From positions 55,926 to 119,925 of the forward strand of contig CBFFRP010000015.1 of the NCBI GenBank assembly GCA_965644295.1: 64,000 nucleotides of DNA, given 5' to 3'. This DNA comes from Paraphysomonas bandaiensis. Its lineage: Eukaryota; Chrysophyceae. The notes beneath the pieces are model-generated. The model was not told the origin of the DNA, did no database searches, and was given only the letters and a program-made list of their open reading frames with translations. This document shows, piece by piece, positions 12,798 through 24,616 of this stretch (positions within the stretch are counted from its first letter, which is position 1; every line of letters begins with the position of its first letter). Both the position numbers and the translations under genes were made by a program.

Positions 12798-13852
12798 TTA
12801 CTGTATTCTTCGTATGATAACATCCAACTCATCAGCAGTGCACATATGATAACCCTGACACACATTATTAGAATATCGCGCTAAAATGCATAAGGCCAGT
12901 TGTGTATACCTGGGCAGTAACTGTGGCCATCTCAACATTCTGATTGCTGACACGATCCTCCATTACCTAGTCCGTCACATAGGAGTTATCACAATTCGGA
13001 TAACATAGATGGGATCATCTCATTCGCTTTGAAAAACAAATACCACACCACCACCACATACCTGTTTCAGAATTTCCAGAGCAAGGTCCTCTGCGTCCTG
13101 AAGAGTCATGTCGTTGCGATATTTCTCCTGTAGAGTGCTCTGAGCACCCTCTGACCCCGCACCTATGGCTTTAGCCTTAAAGAGAAGGTAGGTTCCAGAT
13201 GGGTCGGAGAAGTACAGCTGTGGGCCATTCTCATCGTGACCTGCCATCAAGAGCGCCACACCGAAGGGGCGTGACATTTTGTTCTTCTTCTTTTTTTCGT
13301 CTTGCCCTTCGCCGAACCCAAGAGCCAAGTCACAAACTGATTGAGTGAGAGCTTCGACACCAATAGCCTTCGTGCAATAGTTACAAAATTAACAATATGA
13401 GTTTAGCTACAATCAATGCGCAATCAAACTTTCTACACCGCACTAAATTTGCAGAGTATATAGTCATACAAAGTTACAAAACCCTTACCTCATCGTATGT
13501 AAATCGGTGGTTCTGAGCTTCAATTCTTGCATGGTCGATAAGAGTTCTTGCGTCTAATAGATAGTTATATAATAGCAATGACAGTGAGAGTAGTGTAGTC
13601 ACCTCCTATCAGTCCCGACACAGCCGCTCCAATATGCGTATCCACTTCAAGAATTTTTTCCACTGATGATGGTTCAAGTAAAGTAGAAGTAAGACGTTTT
13701 TCCACTGCTAAAACCACCCCTTGATTAGTTTTAATGCCCACAGCTGTGGAGCCGAGCTTAACGGCCTCTATTGCATACTCTACTTGGAATAATCTGCCCT
13801 CAGGAGAGAACGTATTGACTCCTCTATCGTATTCACTTCTTGTTAGATACAT
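12798..13852 (-). CDS. PSMA5: 20S proteasome alpha-5 subunit
   Basis: Alpha-ring subunit of the 20S core that helps form the gate and docking surface. Exons 5'->3': 13603-13852, 13489-13553, 13062-13367, 12910-12966, 12798-12854; 735 nt, 244 aa, near the usual length. The N-terminus [19 protein letters not shown] and the helix-0 block [20 protein letters not shown] are the alpha-type signature; further matches are [28 protein letters not shown] and [19 protein letters not shown]. The last two exons are only 57 nt each ([16 protein letters not shown], then [18 protein letters not shown]-stop) and are easily missed; together they give the normal alpha-5 C-terminus. A lysine-rich insert (DEKKKKNK) lies before MSRPFG. 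Introns are 49-121 nt. Exon 4 has an inverted copy at 12109-12178. Confidence 0.96.
12905..12974 (-). repeat. second arm of the exon-bearing inverted repeat
   Basis: This is the functional arm. It contains exon 4 of the proteasome alpha-5 gene (12910-12966), with its acceptor side (12967-12974) and donor side (12905-12909). It pairs with 12109-12178; the 726-bp spacer contains the terminal exon of the gene. An inversion across the arms would therefore preserve an exon-4 copy but reverse the terminal exon. Confidence 0.95.
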
Positions 13853-14496
13853 GATGTTGTGTGGTGCGAATAGTATGGGTATAGACTTCTCTGGTATGGT
13901 AATTGTGAGATGTGTGTATGCATAGCGTGCATTGGTATGTATATGTATATGTATATGTATAGAGACGGAGGATGTCAGAGTGTATGAAGTGGTACAGGAT
14001 GGTATTACAAGAACGGTATTCTTTGTATTCTATATATGTAGTACAGTACACAGTTCGGAGGGCTGTTTTTGACCCCTTTTTGTCAAAATTACAAAGAAAA
14101 ATAATTACAATAATTAAAATATTTAAATTCTTGGCTATAAATAACTCCACAGATTGGTTTATTTCAATTATTACAACCATCAGAATACATCAGAATACTC
14201 ATACCCCATACAATTTCCCTTAACTATGAAATATTCGTAGCTCTGTATCTGATGTATGATCTCATACAGTAGTATATATATATGTATATGCTTACAGTTA
14301 ATCATATCGAGTCGCCAATATACATACCCCTTAATACAACCCTCACTATATATACTCCTAGTATAGGTGTAAGAGGTATCTAAACACATCATTGTGACAC
14401 AGAATAATTCCATCATATAATCCTGCGTCTCAATAAACCTCATAAGAGATTATTGTTACATTATATCTGTATTTATCCATATAGTTCTGTTTATAT
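13853..14496. promoter_or_regulatory. divergent promoter region, PSMA5 / phosphodiesterase
   Basis: A 644-bp head-to-head interval. It contains a short GTATAT-rich tract near 13936-13960 and CATACAGTAGTATATATA at 14263-14280, whose complement is a variant of the TACTGCTGTA motif seen in other divergent intervals. There is no coding signal in it. Confidence 0.5.
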
Positions 14497-16388
14497 ATGA
14501 TGGAGGATGGAGAAAGCTATCCATCACTCGATCTTCCACCTACAATAGATCGTAAACTATATAAACTTGATAGTTATATGAGTGATGTAAGCTCACCGTC
14601 AATATCGCAGAGATATTCTGGTTTTGATGAAGCATTTTGGCATAAAATTGTACGATCTGCTGACGGTTTAGAGAATCTTACATCAGAAGATGCAAAGAAA
14701 CTTATTGCTGTGCTTCGAGATGAGGATCATCCAACTACTGAGAGTTATATAGTTTCGAAGATATTCAATCGCTTAAAGAGACAAGAGGATGTATTGGATG
14801 AAGGCTTCTTTCGTTACCTTAGTGAGAACTATAACAAGATAGTTGCGAGCCCTTCAGTTTCTGGTCAAGAATTTAGCACAGGTAATGAAAAACCGCCATA
14901 TGATGGCTGCTCAGATCATGCGAACGGCAGTGATGCACTAACGAACGAAACCACTGAGGTATCTGTCTGTAACATATATGATGGCCGTCTAACTAACATC
15001 TGATATAGCTTCGGCGTGTGTCCAGCTCTGCCAGCGAAATATTGAAAGGGATTGATAAGTGGGATTTTAGAATATTTGAGTTGTACGAGGTTGCAGCGAA
15101 GCCTATTGTTGCCGTTACTCTGCACTGTCTAGGAGAATTGAATCTCATTGATGCCCTAGACTTCCATGAAGATAGACTGCGCAGTTTTATGCATTGCATC
15201 CATGAGGCTTATAATGATCTACCCTACCACAATGCTCTACATGGTGCTGACGTCACTCAAACAGTATTTTATTTTCTCTCTACTGCCCGAGCACTGGAGG
15301 CCTTACAGCTCAATCAAATTGCAGCTGCCTCCATTATTATTGCTGCAGCCATTCACGATGTTGGACACCCCGGGCTAAACGGTAAATTTCTAATTACTAC
15401 GAATTCCGCGATCGCAATAGAGTACAGCGATAAGTCTCCCCTAGAAATGATGCATCTGGCGACAGCGTTTAGACTTTGGAGAATGGATGAGAATAATTTC
15501 ACTGACAAAATCCCAGTCGCTATATACCGGGAGATGCGTCGCCTCATTGTAGAAATGGTTCTGCTCACTGACAATGACATGCACTTTGTTCTTTTGAATC
15601 GTCTCGACCGCCTAATCACAGTACATTCCTCCTCACCCGAGCAACCGTCCTCCCCTTCAGCCATGGAATGTGCCGTAGAGGTGCCCACCACGTTCTACTC
15701 ATTGTCGTCCCGCACCCCTGCTTCGCATCCGAATACTGACGACAGACAGCTCCTGCTCCTACAGGTATCATAATTGCCCAGAGCTCCGATGAGTCGATTC
15801 TTACACCACATGTTTAGGTTACCCTTCATACTGCGGATGTGTCAAACACAGCCAAACCATGGAGCACCTATAACAAGTGGCTAGAGAGAATTATGGACGA
15901 GTTCTACCTACAGGGAGACATGGAACGCTCTCTGGATATGCCTATTTCATATGCATTCGACCGACGGAATCCAGTGAATCAGTCCAAGTTTCAAGTGGTA
16001 TGCTCCTTATTTGATTGCTGTGTATATGCCCTGATAATATTTATAGGGATTCATTAAAGCGATCGTCGGACCTTTGTACAAAACTTTTTCCAAGGTTGAG
16101 GGCATCAACATATCCGAATGTCTGAACCACCTATCAAGCAATGCCAGAGTTTGGAAGGAAGCCATTGCAGAGGAAGAATCTCCTTCAGTTCTCCTGAAGT
16201 TGAGCCGTGATGACAGGTAGAGGGTGTACCATTGCTTGGTATTTCGTCAATAATATGTATGTTGTAGTGAGGATCCATCTCCAAATGGTCTCACACATTT
16301 CGACAAACGAGCACGTCGGGTATCGCCTATAATATTTGATGGTCGCCATTCTTCCGCTTCGCCTATGACGTTTGATAATCCGTCGTGA
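14497..16388 (+). CDS. class I 3',5'-cyclic nucleotide phosphodiesterase
   Basis: Hydrolyses cAMP and/or cGMP. Exons 14497-14958, 15009-15764, 15818-15997, 16047-16216, 16268-16388; 1689 nt, 562 aa. The N-terminal 150 residues have no recognisable regulatory domain. The catalytic domain carries the PDE signature HNALHGADVTQ (about residues 228-238), the HD metal site IHDVGHPG (His270-Asp271) with NGKFLITTNSAIAI and LEMMHLATAF, then HTADVSNTAKPW (metal-ligand Asp413) and QSKFQVGFIKAIVGPL. These are the conserved metal ligands of class I PDEs. A Ser/Pro-rich loop of about 45 residues is inserted just before the HTADVSN strand (EQPSSPSAMEC...SHPNTDD). The last intron (16217-16267) is inferred; without it the protein ends at TAG 16218, but the spliced tail (SEDPSPNGLTHFDKRARR...) looks coding. 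Substrate specificity cannot be told from sequence. Confidence 0.93.
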
Positions 16389-16844
16389 ATACACCATCGG
16401 CTATGGTGTCTGCTGCGAGGCAAATGGATATGTTTTATTATGCGTTCTGCTCCACTGATTGCGTCCATCAATCGTCATAATATTGACCTGTAAAATGATA
16501 CGTCAGTACTAACTATAAAGCAACATATTTGTCAGTAATGCTACGATGTGTGTTTTACCCTTTAACCCAGCGGTTTGTATTTGTTGAAACGAATGTTACC
16601 GATACTATTCTACCAGAGTTTTTTCTGCTTCAGCCTAAATGTATGCTGCTAAGGTTTATAATATGAATTTGATGAATATGCATATTAAGATTTACAATGC
16701 TAGCGCGATATTTTTAGTCAGAAACAGTGTTACCGGAGTAATCTTATTTCTTATGTCAACACCTGGAAAATCTACCAGTCTGTTGAGTATTGCTAATTTG
16801 TAAGCAATTAAAAGCTGTAGTGAATGACCTGTTATCAGCAATAT

Positions 16845-17512
16845 AGGCAATAGGCGTGTAAGAGTCTGAACTGATGTAGCAAAGAAATTTAGCTAACAAG
16901 TTCTTAACTCTGATATCCTACTATTAAGCGCTACGGATACTGCTCCTTGTGTAAGTGTGAGAGTATCACACTGACGTGCAGTCCTTCAGTGTAAAGAGGT
17001 GCGGTTCATCAGGGGCATTCAGGGGAACCCGCTTTGGGGTAGAGGGGTCCGCGAAGCTTAAGGGAGGGTCAGAGTTATGTAGATGGTAGATGGGACCCCC
17101 TCAGCAAAGTCTGACTCGCACCTTTTCGTGATGCTATGGAAGATAAGTACCGGAGATAGTTCTCCGGGAAACTAACGTCAGCAGATATTGTTCTTCCCAC
17201 TCATATAGCCAAACGCTTGTGTGTGGTACAAGAAGGGACACTAATAAGTGTTCTTTGGACCTTGACGAATAAACAAGCATCCAGGAATGGGCCCACCTCA
17301 GGGGCATCCAGGGTATTGGGGGCTGCCTGCTAAAGTCAAACATCCGGGCTGTTCATCTTTTAAAGACAGTGAGCTAAAGTGGTCGCACCTTGGTGCTGCG
17401 GTGACGCACAAGCAGCTTTCATAGCGCTAGTAGGATATCAGATTTAAGCACTAGATAGTTACATTGTTTTGCTAGACTAGTTCTGACGCATATATATACG
17501 CCTATTGCTAAT
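16845..17512. mobile_element. MITE-like element A, gcaataggcgt termini
   Basis: The left end gcaataggcgt (16847-16857) and right end acgcctattgc (17499-17509) are inverted, and the homology continues inward for about 130 bp: aactctgatatcctacta on the left matches tagtaggatatcagattt on the right. The core (about 16990-17380) has no long open frame but shares blocks with copies B, C and D, such as gtctgactcgcaccttttcg and ccttgacgaataaacaagc. The size (about 0.67 kb), long inverted ends and lack of coding capacity fit a non-autonomous DNA transposon. Target-site duplication is not clear, so the superfamily is not assigned. Confidence 0.75.
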
Positions 17513-17656
17513 AATCAAATATATTAATCAGACATTCACTACTATAGCTAGTTAACTTAAAGTGAATATGTAAAATTTCACGACGAAAGATAGTTTTTTC
17601 TTTCAATCTTAGTATATGTTGAGTGGTGCAGTAATTTAAAGCAGTATGATGTGAAT

Positions 17657-18300
17657 CAGGGTTGGGTAACTATATATTGAATTGCAAATTATTATAAATA
17701 ATATATATAGTATATTGATTGGCGGACCAACCAAAAATTCCATAAATGTTGCTTTGTTAACAAGTAGCACACAATATATTGCAATAAATATACCAAGAGC
17801 TTCTTAATACAAGTCTATGACATTGTATGTTCCGATAGTAATTGCAGCTATATCACAGAGGATGGTGAAGCTGATATTGGCTATATATGCGGTAAAATTT
17901 CTTCGTCGGCTGCGGAAAAACTAGGAAACAAAAAGTAGAAAATATAGAAGTACAATTTTCGAGTTATATGTTGTATGTACATTGTGAACGCAGCAAAACT
18001 TATTTTATCAGTGCTGCGCAAACCTATGCATCATACTACACTTAATATGATATGGTGATAACCCGATGATGGCTCAGAGGATGAGTATGAGGGAAGTTGT
18101 GATAAGATAAACAGTAGCAGCGAAGTGGGTTTGGTTATCATGTGACCTTCATGACTAGTGCTAAGAATATGGAACAATGGATGCTCAATGCTACCAATAA
18201 AACATTGCAATAGTATTGTTGGGCTAGTAGTAAAACCTTCATCAATAGTATTGATGGAACGCTATATGTAACAGTAGTATTGCAATATATGTGTTACAGA
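17657..18300. mobile_element. degraded hAT-like element copy
   Basis: It starts cagggttgggtaactatat, similar to the left end of the intact element at 35816. It contains ATTGCAATAGTATTGTTGG and ATCAATAGTATTGATGGAAC blocks near its right end that match subterminal motifs of that element. Near 18066-18090 the plus strand reads DDGSEDE, the same acidic peptide encoded on the minus strand of the 35816 element near 36070-36090; this shows the two are related copies in opposite orientation. The right terminus is not intact. Confidence 0.6.
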
Positions 18301-19006
18301 ACCGTGATGCTGTGAGTTAAGAAACTATATCAGTCAGTAGAACTGAAATACAGTGACTGCATTAGGTATTAGTTGTTGTGACGATGTAGATTTATTAAAT
18401 CACATTTTCGACAATTAATTATTAAGTGCAACTACAGTTCAGTCACCTAATATAAAAGTCAAACATAAATGCTAATTCTGATACTGCAAGGTTAACATGT
18501 AGTTTGAGGTTTGAGGATAACTTAGATGTTTAGTGGGACTAAGTCTACATGACGATTGTTTATGTGATGAATATAAACGCTATTGCTAAATTATTACAAT
18601 CTGTTCAGTAATTGTGAGTTGAATCAGTTGCTACAGTCTAAACAATGCCAAAGTCTAACAAAATGTGAAATGCGGGCCAATAGAAAACACATGTATTGTG
18701 ATCCATCGTAAATCAGAATAGGCTACAGGCTACAGAAAGTACATAATTCAGCAAAAGTAAAACAGCATTCGCCATAGAATTTGTGATCAAGAAGAGATCC
18801 TTACTATTGACATATAGGAATACTGCATGCAGAGGTCAACAGAATGTCATATCCATGAACTCTACAAATAAAACTAACGCAGTTGATCAAACGCCCATCA
18901 TGCTACAAGATAATCCACGCACTAGCAACAGTACAAGAATACCCACTCGGCAAGAATACAAGTATAATGTACCCACAGGAGCTGCATACGGACACATATC
19001 AACTGC

Positions 19007-22000
19007 TCAAGCGTCCTGTTGGCCCTTCGGCTTCGGCTTCTTTTTTTTCTTCCCAGCGTTGCCTGCTACCTGAGCTGCATTAAGCTTCTTCGAATCCTTA
19101 GTGCCGGGAATATCGCCCCTCGCCGCAGCCACCGCTGCAATACCCATGCCCGTACCTCCTGCAGTTGACCTGAGTTGAGTAGGGGGCTTTCCCTCTTTGC
19201 GACGAATGAACTCTGTTGCGAACTGTGATACCTGCACAACCACACCTAAGTAGATCACATTAAAATGTTAAGGAGGAAGTCACCTGAGGGGTAGATCCGA
19301 GGTAGTCGGCCAGATACTCCCGTATTTCAACAGCTGACTTGAGTGTTAGACAAAACTCTATGAGTGCAATGTCCTCAGTGCTGCTTTTGTTCTCGCCATT
19401 TAGTCGCTTCAGCTGCATCACACTCCAATCCACCAAATCACTTGACGAGTGTTTCTTTGACGTAGGTCCACTGCTCCCTCCAATCTGCTGCTGACCATTT
19501 GAGTTCTTGGCACCTGTTGTGGCTTGTTTCTTAGGCACCGGAGTCGGCTTTGTTGCTACTTTTATGGAAGATTGGGTAGTAGAAGGCACTGAAGCAGGAG
19601 CATTTCCATGGGACACAGGCATTGTGGTAGATTCAATAGCAGAGTCACTACTCTTCATAGACTGAGCGGCTATCCACTTGGCAGGGACTCCACCACTCCT
19701 AGTCCCTCCCGCCTTTGAGGCCCAGGACCCTGCTCCTACTGGGCGTTCACTTCCTCCAGAAAGTTGCTTCTCGCCTTCCATGATATCCATAAGTGATGCT
19801 GATCCGTGGGAAGGGGCAGATGGAACTTTCCATTGTGATGAACCAGATTCACTGGCTGCTGGAGGGCCTCGTTTTACTCTCATATCCTTCTCTTGCTCTT
19901 GTTGGATATCTCGTAGTGATGAACCAGAATGAGCGCTAGGGGACGAACCCCAAGCAACACCTCCACTCTTGCCGCCACCGGCACCGCCCACGCCCAACAG
20001 GTTCTTCAACTGGAAACTACGTGCAGACATGCCTGCACTAGTCTCTCCAGCTGCTTCTCTACGTCGGGTGGCAGCCTCCTCCTGACGCTGTATCTCAATT
20101 AGTGTAGGAGTCGTCGTAGGTTCACTAACTCCCCATACACCAGCAGCAGAGCTCGAGGACGAAGACTCCTGTAATTACATATGGATGATTCAATGATCAC
20201 TGACGTTCAATGTACTGTACCTTCACCTTAGACTTCTGGGGTACAGGCGCTACATCCTTCTTCGGCTTAGTTTTATTCGGAGAGCTAGAATTACCAGCTG
20301 TACTAGCAGCAGCTACAGAAGCGATCGGCTGTTGCTGCTGAGATGGAGCTGACCGCATTTCAGTTACCGTAAGCGGCTGCTGTGATTGTTGCTGGGTACC
20401 GCCTCTGCTGCTGCTGCTAACTGTACCACCAGATGCAGGCTTCGTTGATAACTCCAGCGGTTTCTCCTGTTGTCTGGCCTCCTTGTGAGGAATGTGCTGC
20501 TCCGACTGGACTTTGACTGGCATGGGTTTGCCGGGCTCCATTACAGGGCCTGTGAACGCCGAACTCAGAATTGGGAAAACAGTACCCAAGTGATAAAATT
20601 TCCCTTCTGTCCACCTAGATAAACGAATTGGCAGATGTTCCTTGAAATATCCAGACTCCAGCCATCGTCTCATTGACTTCGTATCAAAAGGTCCTTGAAC
20701 ATTCTCCTGGGGATCTCTGTAGTACCACTCCTCCGTTAGCGGGGTGGGAGGAACTGGGGAGGGTTTCGTAGGAGGAACCTGAGATGCAGACACAGCTGTG
20801 GAATCAGCAACATTAACTTGGACAACCTTTTCTGTAATAGATGAAGTTGCTACATTTGTTGCAGGCTGTGTATGAGTCCCCGATGCGGCAGGGATTGGAG
20901 CAGGTTTATCAAACCCCATGTTCTCCAGCCCGGCCTCAAGAATACTGACACCTTCTGAATCTTCTTCTAGCACATCAGGCACTTGGATATCTAGTTCATC
21001 TCCAGCAAGCGCAGCATCGTCATTTATCAGAGACTCCAGCAACGTGTCATCAGTGGACTTTTGCACTTTGGCGGCCAATAAAGACTTGACGTCAGAGGAG
21101 CCAACAGGCTGCTCGTCCGAGACGACGATACCACCACTTCCGGATCCTGTTTGGGACTTCACACTCAGTGTCTACACCGCTAAATTATCCCTTTACGTAA
21201 AATAAAAAACTCATACCTCCAACAACAAGCTGCGGCCCTTCTGATTCCCCTTCCCCTGTGCGCCATCCCCTGCTCCAGGGTCAGTAGTGGCGGGTAGGTC
21301 CTCCGCGCCCCACTCTGGTATCTTCTCCTCTTGCTCCCGCATTAGAGCCTCCATTGCTTCATCTCCTTCTCGGAAGTACAGTTCCGTTGTTCCGGGCTTG
21401 TACACACTGGCCTCGGAAAACTTGAGTGTAGCAGCAGCGAAATCCGCGAGGTCAAGAGTTTTCCCCCCGACGTTATTTGGCTTAATGTCGTCCCAGAGTA
21501 CAGCATCATCACCATCTCCGCCATAGTGCTGGTTGTTGTCACCGTCACCACCTGATTTAGTGAGCGGCGTTCTTCATTCATGATTTAGCATATACATACT
21601 CAAAATATTACCTTTTCCGCGGCCTCTTCCCCTTCCTTTCGCAGGTCCTTCCTTTCGACCAGAATCGCTGGAATTCCATATCCGCAGCACCTGTCAGCAC
21701 AAACGAACTTAAAACTTACAACCTACAAATCAACAATTGTACCTCGTCTGCATCAAAAGGCTGTAAACACTCTGGCTCAAGCGCTGTAGCGGACACAATG
21801 TCACCCATCCCTTCCATTTCTGGCACGCATTTGGTAACACGACGCAGAGCAAGAATCTCATCCCGTGTGAACCGAATAACTGCATCAACAATCAGATACA
21901 TCATCTCTATAAAACACTGCGTGATAACCTTTTTTCTTTGAAGCTTCTTGATTAGCAGCTGTACGACTTCTATCTGCTCCAAAATCTTGTTTCGATAGAG

Positions 22001-22220
22001 TGAACTGAGGGGCCAATCGTCTTGATTTAGTGGAAGAGACATCTGTCCATGCGTTGCTGTCATTAGCTGTATCAGAAGTATCTTGAGATGTTAATTGTTC
22101 ATCTGTAGACGGTGTATCAGATGTGTTAGTATTTACTTCTCCTGATACGACAGTAGAGGGATCTGTGGGCCCTTCCTCATCATCCAGCATCTCAAACACA
22201 TTCTTTCCTTGATCTGACAT
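19007..22220 (-). CDS. GYF-domain protein, GIGYF/PERQ (Smy2)-like
   Basis: Exons 5'->3': 21929-22220, 21743-21879, 21612-21690, 21217-21551, 20221-21171, 19284-20168, 19007-19231; 2904 nt, 967 aa. The GYF domain is at about residues 427-480 (EEWYYRDPQENVQGPF, then W-x-x-x-G-Y-F-K) and binds proline-rich ligands. Ahead of it is a region with an FTRDEILALR motif (about residue 102) at the place where GIGYF proteins carry their eIF4E2-binding Y-x4-L-hydrophobic motif, then acidic and RGRGRG segments. The C-terminal region (LVDWSVMQLKRL...EIREYLADYLGSTPQ...FATEFIRRKEGK) matches the conserved C-terminal helical block of GIGYF proteins. In animals and fungi these proteins act in translational repression and mRNA decay; that role is inferred here. 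All introns are 45-60 nt. Confidence 0.88.
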
Positions 22221-24616
22221 ATTCGTAAGGAGGTAAGTAATGTATGAATTCAACAAACTATTGTTTCGTAAGTATATATCTACACGAGAGGCAGCACGGC
22301 GCAATTGATGCCTCAAATATATATATATGTATATGTATGTATGTAATTCAATTCCTTATGTATGTAAATAGAGGGAGGTGGATGTGTGTGTATGAAGATT
22401 GTTGTATGGAGGTTGTATATGGAGGTTGGTAGGTACGTGTAGGTGTGTATGTATGATGCTGCTGTGTGATATGATGAGAACCTGATCTGACACACCACAA
22501 AGCATCCCACGTAGCTGCTGATGGTGCTGTATGTTAATTGTGTTTGGGCGGCCAAAAAAGCGCTAGATTTTTCAAAAATCCAGGCTAAAAATCCGCTGAA
22601 TGAACCGAACACAGACGGATATCAGCACAGCATATCATGCATATCTATCTGCCTGTACAGTGCGTGGATGTATCAAGAGCATATAGTCATTACACACACC
22701 AGAACATGTAGTTCTCTCATACTTCTCCATGATCCTACATGACTATCGACCTTAACCAATCATAGCATTGACGGAGTTGATCGTATCAGTTTATCATATG
22801 GAGACTGTCGTCAGCTTCGAGACACGTCTTTGATATGATCATCATTCGCTTCAGAGGCACCGGTTTCTGGAGCAATTGGACCACAATCAATATCTTCAGG
22901 GCCCACGAAGTACACTTGTACTCCTCTGTAGTGGGTCAGACATAAAGCACTGCTGTATATGCTTAGAAGTACTATTGAACGAGCTCATAGGGGTGGTCAC
23001 ATGAATGGTGGAATCATTTCTATTACACCAGTTAATACAAGTTTGTTGTTCAGTAGTTAGTCAGCATATTGAGTGACGGCTCTTGTCAACAAATAATATC
23101 TGTTGTCACTGACTGACAAGTTGAGTGTTGCTTAGAATCTATAGTGTGTTCCCAAGCGGAAATGAAGATTCTTTACAACGTAAACAATAAGCGAAATATG
23201 TTGTGCTATTGATAGAAGAATCACGAAATGGCACCTCCAACCTGCGTCATGTCAGTATACATACCGTTCTTCTTATGCAGTATGCGGTCCACGGACAGTT
23301 CATTCACCGTCTATTTCTTTATTGAAAGTCTTATTATTAGCAATAGGCGTTAAGAATCAGCACCAGTTTAGTAGCTAGATGAGAACTAGTCAAGCTAGAT
23401 AGACGTCTACCTGTAACTAACTAGTACAAACTCTATTATCCTACTATGTAACGCAAAGGAGGCTGCTTGTGCGTCGCCGCAAGCACCAAGGTGCAACCAC
23501 CTCCGCTCTATCGCTCAAAGCAAACGCTGTGAGCAAGCAAAATGTTGATATACCTGACATCTGCTGACTTCAGTTTTTGTTAGTCCTTAAGGTGAACATC
23601 ACGGATGCTTGACTTCAGCAGACAGCCCAATACCCCGGTAACCCTTGAGGTGGGCCCTGTCCTAGATGCCCTTGAGGGGGGCCTATTTCCGGATGTCTGT
23701 TTATTCGTCAAGGCCCAAAGACGTCTACACAAATTACACCTGTACCACACAAGCATTCGGCTATGAGTGGGCAGAACAATATCTGCTGTCTATGTTTGCG
23801 GTTCACGTTAGTTTCCTGGAGAAATATCTCCTGTACTTATCCCCCAGAACACCACAAAAAGGTGCGAGTCCGACTTTGTTCAGGGTAACTATTTCTGCAC
23901 GCTATGGCTGCCGCTAGTGAATGACCTAAATGACAAACGTTCTTTGGATGTCCTGCGAGACAATCGGGAAACCTATAATACCTTTATCGCTGATTTTATT
24001 CATCGCCTCCAGTTTGTTACGTAGTGTACTAGTCATTATAATTGAATGGTAATGCATCACAGGCAACGTGTCGACCTGATAGAAAATGAGTCACTTCAGA
24101 AACAATCTCAGAAGAAAACGACCAATATATGGTAGAGCAGGCTGATTACACCATAAGACAATAATGTTATCTCAGTAGACTTACGAGACTTACGATCGAA
24201 TTTCATAAGTTGGTAATAGTGATGTGTAAAGGTGTCGAAAATGATAATTTTTGCGCAGTACTCATAGAAGATACCAGGTGGAAAACCAGATATAGACACC
24301 TTGCTATTAACAATTGGGCTCATTAACAATTATTACTTACTATAAAATTTATAGTTCACTCAAGGTACTCTAGAGATAAGCGTTGAAATACGCATATATA
24401 TAACTACTATGTTTCCATATATAGAATGTAGTAGAATGTATTAGCAATATATTATGATATAAGATACGAAGCTCGGTGCTGAAGTAATATCTCCCTCCTA
24501 ATTTCTAATTTCAGAGAATTAGTCTCAGTTATGCAAAGCAAATATTAGTGGTTACTCGATATCGATGATATTATAATGAGAGGCATACACATGTGCCATT
24601 TATATACTACTCCAAT
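22221..24616. other. intergenic with repeat element B
   Basis: This is the 5' flank of the GYF gene and the 3' flank of VPS50. Near the GYF start it has TATG-rich tracts and a GATGCTGCTGTGTGA element (22454-22468). Copy B of the MITE-like family lies at 23336-23930. No coding exon is recognised. Confidence 0.55.
23336..23930. mobile_element. MITE-like element B, right-truncated
   Basis: The left end attagcaataggcgttaag (23335-23353) is followed by the long inverted-repeat arm (gaactagtcaagctagatag, ctattatcctactatg) and a core that is the reverse complement of parts of elements A and C (aaaggtgcgagtccgact at 23859-23876; tattcgtcaaggcccaaaga at 23702-23721). No right terminal repeat was found, so the copy is truncated or diverged. 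Confidence 0.65.

Larger units (their letters stand above)
16389..19006. other. repeat-rich intergenic region
   Basis: No gene seen. It contains one complete-looking copy of the gcaataggcgt inverted-repeat family (16845-17512) and a degraded hAT-like copy (17657-18300), listed separately. The rest is AT-rich and stop-rich. Confidence 0.6.

Noticed and set aside
13020-13328. PSMA5 appearing truncated before its C-terminus
   Set aside because: Two further 57-nt exons (12910-12966 and 12798-12854) restore a normal alpha-5 end, so the gene is intact.
23460-23530. tRNA-like or other small structured RNA in element cores (ggtgcgagtccgactttg)
   Set aside because: The phrase resembles a T-loop only loosely; no acceptor stem or anticodon arm can be drawn around it.
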